NCBI GenBank assembly: GCA_036244855.1
Contig: BQKZ01000136.1
Location: 112,915-176,914 of the forward strand
Direction: 5' to 3'
DNA: 64,000 nt
Source of the DNA: Temnopleurus reevesii
Taxonomy: Eukaryota; Echinodermata; Echinoidea; Temnopleuroida; Temnopleuridae
Both the position numbers and the translations under genes were made by a program. Within the stretch, counting starts at the first letter, position 1. Each line of letters starts with the position of its first letter. Below the pieces are notes generated by a model. The model was not told the origin of the DNA, ran no database searches, and worked only from the letters and a program-made list of their open reading frames with translations. Below, in pieces: positions 24,891-36,619 of this stretch.

Positions 24891-25440
24891 TCCCCCACTC
24901 CCTTCCTGTATCTCTACTGCTTTGTCCATCTCTCACATCCTCTCACTCTTTTTCCATCTCCCCAGCTCACCTCCCTACCCTCTCAATCAATGAAAACTTC
25001 TTTTATCGCTCAATGAAGTCAACCAAGGAACCTAACAGTGAGTCCTCTATTGGTCCACAGAGCTACCACTTTATCATCATCGATTCTCGCAAGATGCATA
25101 AAAGAGCATTTGAAATTTTTTCCTATGAGTTTTTTTCCAAGATTCCATTAACATTTCTCCTTCTCTATCTTGCTTTTTCAGCTCTTTCTCTCTCTTCAAG
25201 CTTGTTCATCTCCCATATCCTCCCACTGTACTCCTTCTCTTCTGTTTCTATCTCTGTAGCTAGGTCACCTCAATTCCTCAGAGTCAATCAAAACTACTTT
25301 CATCCGTACAAGTGCATCGCTCAATGAAGCCAACCAAGTCATTCGACAGTGAGCCCTCTATTGGTACACAGAACGACAACTTTCATCGCTAGCAACTCTC
25401 GCAAGATACATAATGGAGCAACTAAGATTTATTTCTACAA
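24440..25440. repeat. Polypyrimidine tract with a ~306-bp duplication
   Basis: CTTCTT-rich sequence (24475-24700), (CT)n at 24846-24885, then two copies of a unit with atcgctcaatgaag-caaccaag and ctctcgcaagat (near 25004 and 25316). A further relative appears at 26082 and 29164. Ser/Leu-rich frames are artefacts. Confidence 0.8.
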
Positions 25441-26392
25441 CCTTTTTTAAACACCAATGATCATTCAATAATGCTGGAGTCAAAATTATAAATAGAACAA
25501 CGTTCACTGTGACTTCCACCCACTTGCCAGAATGATGGAATGGAAAAGCATTTCACTACACATAAGCATTTTTGGAGGTAAATGGTAGAATTTGCAAGTA
25601 TGTTTTCATGCTACATGTAGTTTTCACTTAAAATTGGGCGAAAGTTTTCACTTTCATATTTTCAGGGATTTCAATAAAATGTTTGATCTACAATTAAAAC
25701 AGGTTTCTTAGACAAAAAAAAATGTTTAAATGCGATTAACTTTTTAAAATCTGCTTTTGACCAAAATTGAAAAATCAAAGTAAAATCATCATTTACCATT
25801 TGAAATATATCCTGTAAGTATATGCTCTTGGCTTTTCATCCCCTTTTAAGTCTTATTTTCCTCATGAATTGTTTAAATTGCATTTGTAAAAATTTCAAAC
25901 AATTAACATCAAAGAAACTTTGTCCGACCGATCTACGCTTTTTATAAAAAAATGGCATTGGAGGGCATCCAAGCATTTTTTGTTGTCATATGAATACAAA
26001 CACTGAATTGCCATAAATTTTTATTGATGGCACATCAACACTTACAACACTTTATTTACAGGAGTGAGACCATTACAAGTGTATCGCTCAATGTAGCCAC
26101 CCAAGTCATTTGGATTTGAGCCCTCTATCGGCACACAAGGTTACTACATTCGTATTTCACACATGCACTTTTCAGCAACTGAAATGTAGTGAAATAACTT
26201 TCCAGTCCAATAATGCTGTCAATATCTAGTGAATAATAAATGATGGGATTTGTGATGAAATAACTCTTGTCCTAGGAGAGTTCCACTCTTAATTTGTCAG
26301 AATCACACAAAAGTCATCTAAAATTAATGAATACGTGCCAACACATGTTCTCTGACATAACAGAGTGTGCTTTTTGCATCTGCTATAAAAAC

Positions 26393-26583
26393 TAAGGGGT
26401 GTTGCTACACATTTGCAATTGATCGCAATTCAACTGCAAATCATTTGCCAATTGAAACGCCCATTTTCATTCATCCACTGTCTGCGCTTTTGTCAAGACG
26501 CCTATGAAACAGTGGTTTTTATTGACGCTTTAGGATCAACTGCGACTTGAAATTGATTGCAACTTTCAAACAACACCCCCTAA
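26393..26583. mobile_element. Palindromic MITE family B, copy 1
   Basis: Ends taaggggtgttg / caacaccccctta-like. Inner arms carry caattgatcgcaa / ttgattgcaa. Copies at 29473, 35436 and 38776. Confidence 0.88.
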
Positions 26584-26611
26584 GACCTCTTTGATCAGAA
26601 TCATGTTTAAA

Positions 26612-27126
26612 AGTAGAACACTTCTTTTGCAGCCTAAAATTTGACTTTCCAAAATTGTTGTGTTATGTTGAAGAGTACTAAATGTTAGAACTTATCAACA
26701 ATCAATTAAGCACAAAGATTGGTCATGATAGGCGCATTTATAGTTATTCCAATAAAAATTCTTCTATTCGGGCCTCGAACTAATGGACCGTGCGTTCAAA
26801 ATTTAAAACAGCCGTTAACCCCTCGTTGACAAATAGCGCAAGCGTCTCTATCACTGCGTATTTCCCATGGTGTGTGCTCTTACGTTTTGTGTGTGTGCGT
26901 GTGTGGTACCGTAATATCAGGGAGTTCCCTGGTAATACGCTAGGAGTATCGCGATACCGTTGGTGTCAAGATAAATTATGATAGAAAAGATTTTTATTTG
27001 AATTGAATATTCTGGACTACATTCGACCAACATACTTCATAGAGGTTATTATTTTGGCATATCTGAGGTAGATAACAAGTTGTAAGCATAATCGTAATGT
27101 GTGCAAATGTAGTTTTCTACCTTTAA
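26612..27126. repeat. Dispersed ~515-bp repeat, copy 1
   Basis: About 90 % alike to 52951-53467 by eye, both running from gtagaa-acttcttttgcagcc to agttttctacctttaaa. It has a small foldback insertion (cagggagttccctg) absent from the other copy. Confidence 0.88.
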
Positions 27127-27192
27127 AGCACGACAGGAAGTAATTTCTTTCAGGGGGAACATACAATTGTAACAAGATCTCTAGGTGCTACC

Positions 27193-27750
27193 CACGGTTT
27201 TGTTTCATACATCTGTTCGTAGATCTACATACGGCTTTAAAGGTCCACTATTATGAAAATACAAGTTGATCTGTATTGATGTATTATACCATATCAATAC
27301 CCTTTTCACAGAAAGAGGTATTTCAATTCAGGTGATTGCGCATTCCAATTCCCTTTCATGGGCAATCACCTGAATTGAAATCCCTGCATTGATCAACATA
27401 TTTCCTTTTGTTATTTACAGAACCAGCTCTGAAACATGATATAGAAAGGTGAACAAACTTAACTCTTGTGATGTCACAACATGATTGACATTTGAAAGAA
27501 ATTTTTAGGGGCGTTCCCAACTAAGCCAACATAAAAATGAAGAAAAAATATTATAAAATATATGAAACACATTTGGACTCTCTTTCAGTGAAAAGGGTAT
27601 TGATAATGGTGTCATACATCATTACAGATCAACTTGTATTTTCATAATAGTGGACCTTTAAGAACAACTGGTGAAACTTTCATAATGACAGGATTTACCA
27701 TTGAGTATAGTGCGTGGATCAATGAACTATTTTATGAAACACAACCCTGA
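27193..27750. mobile_element. Family G palindrome interrupted by the 27241-27657 element
   Basis: Outer halves ggttttgtttcata-atctgttcgtagatct and gaacaactggtgaaac...gaaacacaaccctg belong to one family G copy, now split. Confidence 0.65.
27241..27657. mobile_element. 417-bp palindromic element with TTAA target duplication
   Basis: About 36 bp of near-perfect terminal inverted repeat starts aggtccactattatgaaaat, and the right end is its complement. Flanked by TTAA on both sides (27237-27240, 27658-27661). A second inner palindrome pairs tttcaattcaggtgattgc with gcaatcacctgaattgaaa. TTAA targets are typical of piggyBac-type insertion, so this may be a piggyBac-mobilised MITE. Confidence 0.88.
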
Positions 27751-27960
27751 TTAAAGAAAACTTTCTTGTCCCTTTCATGTTTTGCTCATGCAATATATGA
27801 AATATTTATAATTATTATCTATATGAGAGTTTTAAGCCGTGCAACATTAGGCCATGTTGCACGGCTTCAATTTCACGCATGCGCAAAGCAGTGATCAGCC
27901 TTCTGGTACTTCTACAATAATACCGGTAAGTCAAAGGCTAATGTAAAGATAATAATAATT

Positions 27961-28098
27961 ATATTGGATGGCTTTCTTTCATGAAATACCGGGAATATTG
28001 CACTCGTTAGGGCCAATATTGCACTCATCTTCGATTCGTGCAATATTCCCCTAACTCGTGCAATATTCCCTGGTATTCCATTCATTGCCATCCAATAT
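27961..28098. mobile_element. Palindromic element with reiterated gcaatattcc
   Basis: Ends atattggatggc / gccatccaatat. The interior has four GCAATATT or GCACTC repeats in both orientations. Present only in duplication copy A. A separate hairpin (gccgtgcaac / gttgcacggc) lies just upstream at 27837-27866. Confidence 0.8.
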
Positions 28099-28343
28099 TA
28101 TATAAATATTTCATCAAATGATATAAGTTTTCATGACTGGAAGTATGTGGTTGACTGCAATGTACACTGCAAGGTACAAGCTTGTGTTTTCGGCAGTCTC
28201 CTACAGGACAGACTGATTTGATGTTCAATTCATTTCTGCAATATTTGTTAATTTGCAAAATTCATTGAATTCTAACAATGCCCACCTTCTGTCTATGAAG
28301 TTGGAGGTGGAATTGAAATGAAATAAACAATTTAGAATACAGA

Positions 28344-28502
28344 GGCCAATTGCACAAAATGTTCTTAGCTATCATCTTCTTGCTAAGACGTCTTAACTTC
28401 TTATGTCATCCTCTTAACATAGACGTATCCATGTTTGTATCTACATTTAGAGGACATCTTAGCAAGAAGAGAATAGCTAAGAACATTTTGTGTAATTGCA
28501 GG
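28344..28502. mobile_element. Palindromic MITE family C, copy 1
   Basis: Arms ccaattgcacaaaatgttct / gaacattttgtgtaattg, and tcttcttgctaagacgtc / catcttagcaagaaga. Confidence 0.9.
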
Positions 28503-28528
28503 AAATAATTTTCCTAGTTTCACTTCGC

Positions 28529-28529
28529 N
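28529..28529. other. Single N at the duplication junction
   Basis: The only isolated ambiguous base in the window, exactly between the end of copy A and the start of copy B. Confidence 0.98.
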
Positions 28530-29472
28530 TAAACACCAATGATCATTCAATAATGCTGGAGTCAAAATTATAAATTGAACAACGTTCCCTGCGACTTCCA
28601 CCCACTTGCCAGCACTATGGAATGGAAAAACTTTTCACTACACATAAGCACTTTTGGAGGTAAATGGTAGAATTTGCAAGTATGTTTTCATGCTACATGT
28701 AGTTTTCACTTAAAATTGGGAGAAAGTTTTCACTTTCATATTTTCAGGGATTTCAATAAAATGTTTGATCTACAATTAAAACAGGTTTCTTAGACAAAAA
28801 AAAATGTTTAAATGCGATTAACTTTTTAAAATCTGCTTTTGACCAAAATTGAAAAATCAAAGTAAAATCATCATTTAACATTTGAAATATATCCTTTAAG
28901 TATATGCTCTTTGGCTTTTCATCCCCTTTTAAGTCTTATTTTCCTCATGAATTGTTTAAATTGCATTTGTAAAAATTTCAAACAATTAACATCAAAGAAA
29001 CTTTGTCCGACCGATCTACGCTTTTAATAAAAAAAAGAAATAGAAGGAAAACAAAAAATTTTTTGTTGTCATATGAATACAAACACTGAATTGCCATAAA
29101 TTTTTATTGATGGCACATCAACACTTACAACACTTTATTTACAGGAGTGAGACCATTACAAGTGTATCGCTCAATGTAGCCACCCAAATCATTTGGATTT
29201 GAGCCCTCTATCGGCACACAAGGTTACCATATTCATATTTCACATATGCACTTTTCAGCAACTGAAATGTAGTGAAATAACTTTCCAGTCCAATAATGCT
29301 GTCAACATCAAGTGAATAATAAATGATAGGATTTGTTATGAAATAACTCCTGTCCTTGGAGACTGCCACTCTTAATTTTTCAGAATCACACAAAAGTCAT
29401 CTAGAATAAATGAATACATGCCAACACATGTTCTGTGACATAACTGTGTTGGCTTTTTGTTTCTGCTATAAA

Positions 29473-29637
29473 AAGGGGTGATGCTACAAGGTTATAATAA
29501 TGTTTATCACAAATCAACTGCAAATCAATTGCAAATTGAAACGCCTACTTTCATTCGTTTATGGTCTGCTCTTTGACAAGACACACATGAAACAGCGATT
29601 TTGATTGGTGCGTACTAATCGATTGCAACTTTGTAGC
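29473..29637. mobile_element. Palindromic MITE family B, copy 2 (degraded)
   Basis: The copy in duplication unit B that corresponds to 26393-26583; right end eroded. Confidence 0.75.
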
Positions 29638-29640
29638 CAA

Positions 29641-29770
29641 ATCTCAATTCACTCCGTAGATGTACGCATAACTCTAAGAACAGTTCTGGTAAACCTTTCT
29701 TAGGTGCAATCCAGCGACAGGATTTATCATTCACTTTAGTCAACAGTTCTTTGTAGAGTAAAGAGCATAG
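29641..29770. mobile_element. Palindromic MITE family G fragment
   Basis: gtacgcataactctaagaac, ggtaaacctttc, ggtgcaatccagcg, ttctttgtagag match the family; lacks the TTAA element found at the equivalent place in copy A. Confidence 0.65.
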
Positions 29771-30100
29771 ATCTTCAAACATTTTTGTGACACATAACCC
29801 TGATTACAAAGAATTTTCTTGCCTATCGTCTCTTTAATTTCCCTTAATGTTTTGCTTATCAAATTTATGTACAAATATTTTATCAAACAATACAAGGCTG
29901 TCTGACTGTAACTTTATAGGTGACTCCAATGTACAAGCCTGCATTTTCAGCAGTTTCCTCCATGACCAACTGATTTTGTTGTTCAATTCATTTCTGCAAT
30001 ATTTGTTAATTTGCAAATTCATTGAATTCTAACAATGCCCACCTTCTGTCTTTGAAGTTGGAAGTGGAATTGAAATGAAATAAACATTTTATAATACAGA

Positions 30101-30260
30101 GGCCAATTGCATGAAATGTTCTTAGCTATCATCTTCTTGCTAAGACGTCTTAACTTCTTATGTCATCCTCTTTAACATAGACGTATCCACGTTTGTATCT
30201 ACATTTAGAGGACATCTTAGCAAGAAGAGAATAGCTAAGAACATTTTGTGTAATTGCAGG
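30101..30260. mobile_element. Palindromic MITE family C, copy 2
   Basis: Same arms as 28344-28502; part of duplication copy B. Confidence 0.9.
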
Positions 30261-30386
30261 AAATAATTTTCCTAGTTTCACTTCGCACTATGCTATGCAT
30301 TTTACCAGGATTGCTATACAAAATGTTTAGCAACTTGTTCAGTAAAGGATTGAAAATAATGGAAAATAGATGAAATGAAATAAACA

Positions 30387-30520
30387 GGCCAATTACACAA
30401 AATTGTCTTGGCTATTCTCTTCTTGCTAAGACATCTTAACTTCTTGTGTCATCCTCTTCACATAGACCTATCCCAATCTTAGCAAGAAGAGGATAGCTAA
30501 GACCAAATCGTGCAATTGGC
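30387..30520. mobile_element. Palindromic MITE family C, copy 3
   Basis: Diverged copy outside the duplication: ccaattacacaaaattgtct / agaccaaatcgtgcaattgg. Confidence 0.88.
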
Positions 30521-30789
30521 ACCAAGTACATAGAGGAAGGTATTGTTGACTTGAAGTTTAGCTATTACCAGGGTGAAATCATGGACAACATGTGATCTGG
30601 AGCAAACAGTGGAAATCAATACAAATGAAATCTTGGAGAAGGTGAAAACAGAGGGAAGAGGGGGAGTCCTAACTTGTTGCTAGGAGTATAGTGGTTGGTT
30701 TGGGCAATGAGCCAAGCTTTGGGTTACATGCATGAAATGGATGGAAGCAACTTCTTTGATTTTACACTTGATGGTTTATGGTTTCCCAT

Positions 30790-31108
30790 CACTCTGTCCC
30801 CACTCTCTCCCTTCTTTTCCTTCTCTCTCTCTTTCTTTCTCTCTTTCACTCTCTCTCCCCTCCCGTTTTCCCTTTCTCCTTCCTACCATTTCCCTCCCCA
30901 TCTAAAGCTTGCTCCCCTTTCATCTCTTTCTCTTTCTCTTTCTCTTTCTCTTTCTCTTTCTCTTTCTCTTTCTCTTTCTCTTTCTCTTTCTCTTTCTTTT
31001 TCTCTTTCTCTTTCTCTTTCTCTTTCTCTTTCTTTTTCTCTTTCTCTTTCTCTTTCTTTTTCTCTTCCTCTTTCTCTTTCTCTTTCTCTTTCTCTTTCTC
31101 TTTCTTTT

Positions 31109-31141
<33 letters not shown>

Positions 31142-31250
31142 TTCTCTCTTTCTCTCTCACTCTTTCCCCCTCTCTTCTTGCTACCTTCCCCTCTCTAGTC
31201 CACCTCTCTCCTACTTCTCCCCCTCCCTTTCTATTTCTCTTAGTAATCCT
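30790..31250. repeat. (CTTTCT)n hexanucleotide satellite
   Basis: Nearly pure CTTTCT from about 30923 to 31135 inside a wider CT tract. The three frames give long Phe-Leu, Phe-Ser and Leu-Ser runs, none of them genes. Confidence 0.97.
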
Positions 31251-31560
31251 GTTTAAAAGCTGTTGAAAGTTGTTTGGAAAACCAGTCTCTGCCAAGATTT
31301 AATATATTGACTACTGAATTCTGTTATTCCCAGACATGCTGTTCAGAGACAGCCCAGTTCCAGTGGGCAATGGGTTAAGAGATGATAAATGCTTCTCTCA
31401 TTATCCCCATCTCTCTATATTCTACCCCTACTCTCCTATCCATCATTCTAAACCCAAAATGCACATTTCGTTCGGTTTACTTGCTCAGTCATCCAGTTTA
31501 CTTGGACCTAAGAGTGCCTTGAAATCACAAGTAGATATGAAGTCATTTTGTAACTCCAGG

Positions 31561-31730
31561 GTTGTGTTTCACAAATTCGTTAATAGATCGTCACACAACT
31601 CTACAAACAACTGGTGAACCTTTTTCAGGTGCGATTCAGCGCCACAGGTTATCACTAGGTGCAGGAAAGGGTCATCAGTCATTCATAGATTCATGAATAT
31701 CTCTATGAACAGCTCTATGAGACCATAAAC
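31561..31730. mobile_element. Palindromic MITE family G, copy
   Basis: gggttgtgtttcacaaa, acaactctacaaacaactggtgaacc, ggtgcgattcagcgcca, gaaagggtcatcagtcatt: the most complete uninterrupted member. Confidence 0.8.
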
Positions 31731-33020
31731 ATATCAACAGAAAGACTCATAACGTGATTGTTTTTCACATCTATGGTGATCCGTCGCCTTCCCAGTTCAT
31801 GCATCTTGAAGAGAAGATTGAGCTTTTTTAACTGCATAAGTATTTTTGAATCCTTAACAAAGGTGACAAATATCTGATTATGATGCATATTTGATTATGA
31901 TATACCTCTTCTAGGTTATCTATAAAAAAAGATTTTTCAGATCTACATAATAATGTTTGTTCAATTGTGTTTGTTATCTTGTATGTGACTCATGTGTATG
32001 TATAATCAATAAATATCATAACTTACACAAAAAATGAATAACAATTATAATAACATATGATTTCAATGGAGCCAAATCCACTTATTCACAAAATTGCTCA
32101 AGGCGCAACTGAAGCGAATTGAACAGTTCAGAGTGGTAATCAGGCTAATGTATGGGCTAGCAGGCCTGATACCCAGGACAGTGTTTATCTTTATCCCTCT
32201 AGGGGCGGAAGATGATTTGACAAGCAGAAAACTTCCAAGCAGGAAATTGACTTCTAGTATTTGTCCATAATCTGCTGCAGAGGGGTCTTCAACTGCTCTT
32301 TTCGCTATTTTTCCAATTATTTCACTCTTTATCTTTCTCATCTCCCTTGCATTTATTTCCTCTTAACCCTTTGAGTGCTAGCCAATGTTGCGGAATATTG
32401 GAAAATTTGGTTGCTTCCTCTTCATTTGAATAATTTTGTCATTTTATGGCTTTAAATCTTGTTTATGAAGGAAAGGACATAGCTTTCTTGTTCTGATACT
32501 ACAAAGGTTGCTCATGAAATCGCAAAATAAGAGTCTGTTATTTGGATGGGTTAAGCCAACCTCATTTGCAGCTGCCTCAAAAAGGATGAATATCGTTTTC
32601 TATCTCTCTCCCTCTTTCCACGTCTTTTCTCTATCACTCCAAACACAGTACTAATATTTTCTACCCTCTCCCTCCCCTTGTCTCTCTCTATCACACCCCC
32701 ACACATACAAACTATATCTCTCTCAACACAAAAACATACATGTATACAAATCCATTCTCTCTCTCTCTCTCTTTATTTCCCCCTACTTCTTCTCTCCCCC
32801 ACCCCTCCTCTCATGTACAAACCTCTTGTACATCTACCATGTATCATTTGCTCATTTAAATTTCCACAATTTCTAGACCATAAATTCTCTAAACTTTCCA
32901 CTCATTATAATATCCATAAACTTGCGTCCAATGATCTTCCCAACAACAACCCGCTTCTATGTGAATATTCCTGAAATTCAGTAAATTCGCTAAAATTTAT
33001 GCAGATTAAAATATTGGCTT

Positions 33021-33082
<62 letters not shown>

Positions 33083-34247
33083 CCTCGCCCTCTTTCCTCA
33101 CGTAATATCCCTCTGTCTCAATTCTCAAACCATAACAACTTTTATTCTCTCATTCTCCCCTTCATGTACACATCTTCAAGATGATTGAGAGGCAGTGTGT
33201 AAGCTCAGTAAGTCAGCTCCTTGAAAGATGGTAACCATGGCAACCAATATTTAAAAAGGCCATACAGGTAATTTATATTTGACCACTGGGGAATGCTTAT
33301 ATGCAGAAAGGCTCTTACAGCGGTTCTTATGTGCCCATTTCAGGCATAATGATTTTATTATGAAAATGCCATACAGAGAAGCAATATTCTCACAAACATA
33401 GAATTGGCCATTATAATTTCAAACTTGCATAAAACTTCTCTTCACTGTCTTCATAAAAAGTTACATGTATATGCACTGGCACGAGTGATAGCTGAAGAAT
33501 GTGGTCGAAGTCAAATTTCCAAGCCTTTTTCAAGTTTGTAACTATCATTATGCAAAAGAAAACTTCAAAAACTTAGAAAAATACAACTGAAGATCAGAAG
33601 ACTTCAGTACTACCTTCCAAAAATTGTACAAACAATTGTACCTCTTACACATAATATTTTTAAATTGTTTCAAACAGGTGTTACAAAAAAAATAATATAA
33701 AAGTAGAAGAGGAATATAATGCTCGAATAAATGTCAGTAGGTGAAGAATAAAAGATGATCAAATATGTTAATCTGTTAAAAAAATAAAAATTTAGAGTTT
33801 TAGTGATGCCCTCTGGTGGGGTTGTACTTATAGTCCGCAACTTTAGACAACTCTCCCATTATTATGTACACGAAATTGAAGATTTCCTCTTCTTTTTCTG
33901 AGAATTAGGGGAAATGCAATTTTCGTTTGAATATACCTTATTTTTATCAATTCTGCAAGAATTTTCCAAAGAATATGGTTAAATTACTATTCTAAATTCA
34001 ATATCAATTCCTGTTTTTTTTTTTAATTTACACAAAAAAGTGAGCTATGGGTTGTGAACTAAATATGTCAAATATTCTGCAAAAACTGCCAATTCTAGAA
34101 TCCCTATGAGGGAAACTTTGAAAATTCATCAAATTGAATGGATCATCATATTTGGCTTAAATTTTCAGTTTTGACATACTTTTTTTTCTTCATCTACTGA
34201 AAGAACACCAATTCCAAGAGTTGGTTTTCCTTTAAATTCTGGCTTAC

Positions 34248-34295
34248 CTGGAATGAACTTGTTTGCTTCATCAGATATCCTTCTTTGATGCATGC
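34248..34295 (-). CDS. Type II diacylglycerol kinase, PH-domain exon 1 (partial gene)
   Basis: This 48-bp internal exon encodes ACIKEGYLMKQTSSFQ, the first beta strand of a PH domain. It is bounded on the minus strand by a cccctacag acceptor and a CAG|gtaagcc donor, both phase 0. KEGxLxKQTSSFQ is the signature I know from the N-terminal PH domain of DGK delta, eta and kappa. The next exon continues it with RWRRRYFK. Type II DGKs phosphorylate diacylglycerol to phosphatidic acid at membranes; the PH domain helps localise the enzyme. No initiator Met lies in this exon. The upstream N-terminal exon was looked for between 34.3 and 64 kb by eye and not found. The reading is secure as a PH-domain exon and strong for the DGK family; which of delta, eta or kappa cannot be told, and invertebrates may have a single orthologue. 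Confidence 0.9.
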
Positions 34296-34650
34296 CTGTA
34301 GGGGAAATACAAGAACCGATAAAACAATTTTAAGAAATCTTATAAATAATTCAAAAGTTCTAGATAAACACAGGAAATCTAAATATTCTGGGAAAAATTC
34401 AGCAGAGAGAAATGCTCTCATCTTGGATCAGAGCTTTTCAAAAAGCTAAGCTCCTTTTAAAAACCAAACTGAAAATTATGAAAATTTTGCTCATCAATAT
34501 ACATGATAATTAGAAATAGAAAATGGTAATCATGGAAAAAGCTTTGGCAGATTTTGGAAATAAATCAAAGCCTTTTCTTAATGTGATATTCCCGGGCTTT
34601 TCCAATTTCTCAAATTTATTATCACACTCCGTATTCAGACAAGAGTCAAT

Positions 34651-34835
34651 TTAAGGCCTGCGCACACCAAACACGGCAAGGCATAACGGCATGGTTTTTA
34701 CGTAGTATCTTGGTTGTTATTAGCCAGTGCGCTCCTCCGCGCAAAGGATGTTCCAGAATTGGCCAATCACAGGGGAGAAATCGCGTAAAAACCATGCCGT
34801 GATGCCGTGCCGTGTTTGGTGTGCCCGGGCCTTTA
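34651..34835. mobile_element. Palindromic element (185 bp)
   Basis: Arms aaggcctgcgcacaccaaac / gtttggtgtgcccgggcctt and gcatggtttttacg / cgtaaaaaccatgc. It lies ~350 bp upstream of the first PH exon. Unlike the other families; single copy here. Confidence 0.88.
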
Positions 34836-35435
34836 TACTGAAACTTGATAAAGAAAGCATGTATAAAAGCATTGTTTAAATGAGTGACAGGTCATGCGGT
34901 GGTCGTTGATTGAGCCAAGCAGAAATTCTATAGATGTAAAGTGGGTTGGTCATGGTTGCCAACTACATTTGGTAATAAATGAATAAAGCTTCTTTTAATG
35001 TGATATTCCTGGGCTCTTCCAATCCTGTATTCAGACGAGAGTCGTTTTATACCAAAACTTGATAAAGAAATGGCGTTTACTGTTTAACTGACTGACTCCT
35101 CATACAGAGAGAGACAGAGAGAAGTTTCAGTAACTACAATCATGAAAAATAATCCCTATAACCCTAACAGAACTTTTGTTGTGAGTCATTAAATTTACAT
35201 GCGTGCTAAATGAAAGTTACGCCCGAAAGAGATAACTCAATACTATCTGCGTATTGCAGTCAACAAAATTTTGTTCAGACCTGTCAATGTGTAGAGGGCA
35301 ATGCTATGAGCCTGACAACATTTTGACAAAACTAAAAGAAATCTTTTAGTAAACTACGTAGCATCTGCACTGAGCGAAACTTACAGTTTAAATCCCTAGG
35401 GGACTGTCATTTCTGAAACCTTAAGGTTTTAGCTC

Positions 35436-35618
35436 TAAGGGGCTGTTGCTCAAAAGTTGCAATTGATCGCAAGTTGCAGTTGATCTGAGCGCACCAATCA
35501 AAATCATTGTTTCATGCGCGTCTTGATAAATGCGCATACCGTGCGCAAATTAAATTGCGCATTATAATTTGCCAAGTTACAGTTGATTTGCAGTTGATTT
35601 TGAACAACACCCCCTTAA
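35436..35618. mobile_element. Palindromic MITE family B, copy 3
   Basis: taaggggctgttg / caacacccccttaa ends, with gcgcatac-gtgcgca in the centre. Confidence 0.9.
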
Positions 35619-35699
35619 TTTCGGAACTGCTTGGCATCTACACTGAGTGAAACTTCAAGTTTAAATCCCAAGGGGACTGTCATAGTTTTAGAAACCTTC

Positions 35700-35745
35700 A
35701 GAAAGGGGAGAGAGAAGGGAGAGAGAAGAGAGAGAGAGAGAAGAG

Positions 35746-35791
<46 letters not shown>

Positions 35792-35820
35792 AGGGAGAGA
35801 AGAGAGAGAGAGAGTGGGGG
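35700..35820. repeat. (GA)n microsatellite
   Basis: Pure to near-pure GAGAGA. Confidence 0.95.
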
Positions 35821-35829
35821 AGAATAGAA

Positions 35830-36600
35830 GATAAGTAAAACACCTTCAAGAAGTTAATGTGAAGAGGAGGGTAAAGTGGGCTGCAAATTCAATGTAATTG
35901 AAAATCATTGAAAGGTTGGATTATTCTACGCCAGTACACATCCAGTCTGTGGGCACAGACTCTTGCCCATGTTTATTTCAATCTCCTTCTACCTTTCTTT
36001 CTCACAAATAGTAAGATGTTTTCCCTAATACACAATCATTCGCTGGGTGACATTTATCTTTACCCAAGATGATTTGGGAGGTTTTCCCCTCCTCTTTCTT
36101 TTCTATATCCAATCCAGTAATCTGTCCCCTGTGAGCTCTATTTGTTTCTTTCTTGTGAAAACCACATGACCAAACTGGTTAAGCTATTCTCTCAAAATGT
36201 ATATTCCACAAAACCTGCAATTTTTGCGTTTCTGGCCAAACCAGTGCGTGTTCACTGAATAGAACAAAGAGACGAACTGTTAACAATTTTGTTTGCTATT
36301 CCCTTGCGATGATTGTGGTAGTTCATACCTGCATTGGGGCTCGCATCTCGGTTCTATATAACACCAACTTTCACACCATCTTTGGGCCAAGAGAATACAT
36401 TGATGGCCAAGAGGATGCTAGAACGATTCATCATTCATGTATATTTCAGGGATGTTTGAGTTTTAAATATTGATTGTTGGTATTCAAAACACCAATCTGT
36501 CTTGGTTTGGTGAGAGCTTGTTGCCCTTTTCATGATTGTCCTTTCTCAAGTTTTATATATAACTCTCCCTTACTCTCTCTCTCACACACAAATTGTCTCT
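35830..36600. other. Non-coding, nothing recognised
   Basis: No supportable gene or repeat. Confidence 0.5.
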
Positions 36601-36619
36601 CACTCATACAAACATACAT

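Larger units (their letters stand above)
25448..28528. repeat. Tandem duplication, copy A (3,081 bp)
   Basis: Starts taaacaccaatgatcattca and ends tttcctagtttcacttcgc, the same ends as copy B. Long stretches (first ~1 kb, last ~400 bp) are highly similar to 28530-30286. It carries extra sequence relative to B: 26590-27657 and about 27830-28100. Confidence 0.9.
28530..30286. repeat. Tandem duplication, copy B (1,757 bp)
   Basis: Same start and end as copy A, but lacks the TTAA palindrome, the dispersed 515-bp repeat and the ATATTGGATGG element. Confidence 0.9.
23835..34247 (-). other. DGK intron between PH exons 1 and 2
   Basis: About 10.4 kb of intron. It contains a polypyrimidine region, the 25448-30286 tandem duplication, a long CTTTCT satellite and several palindromic elements. 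If part of the tandem duplication is an assembly artefact, the true intron is shorter by up to about 3 kb. 31740-34240 holds only CT microsatellites (32755-32775, 33020-33085) and AT-rich DNA. Confidence 0.75.

Noticed and set aside
30695..31295. Open frames of 115-167 codons on both strands
   Set aside because: They are the frames of a CTTTCT hexanucleotide repeat and encode only Phe-Leu, Phe-Ser, Leu-Ser or Lys-Glu runs.
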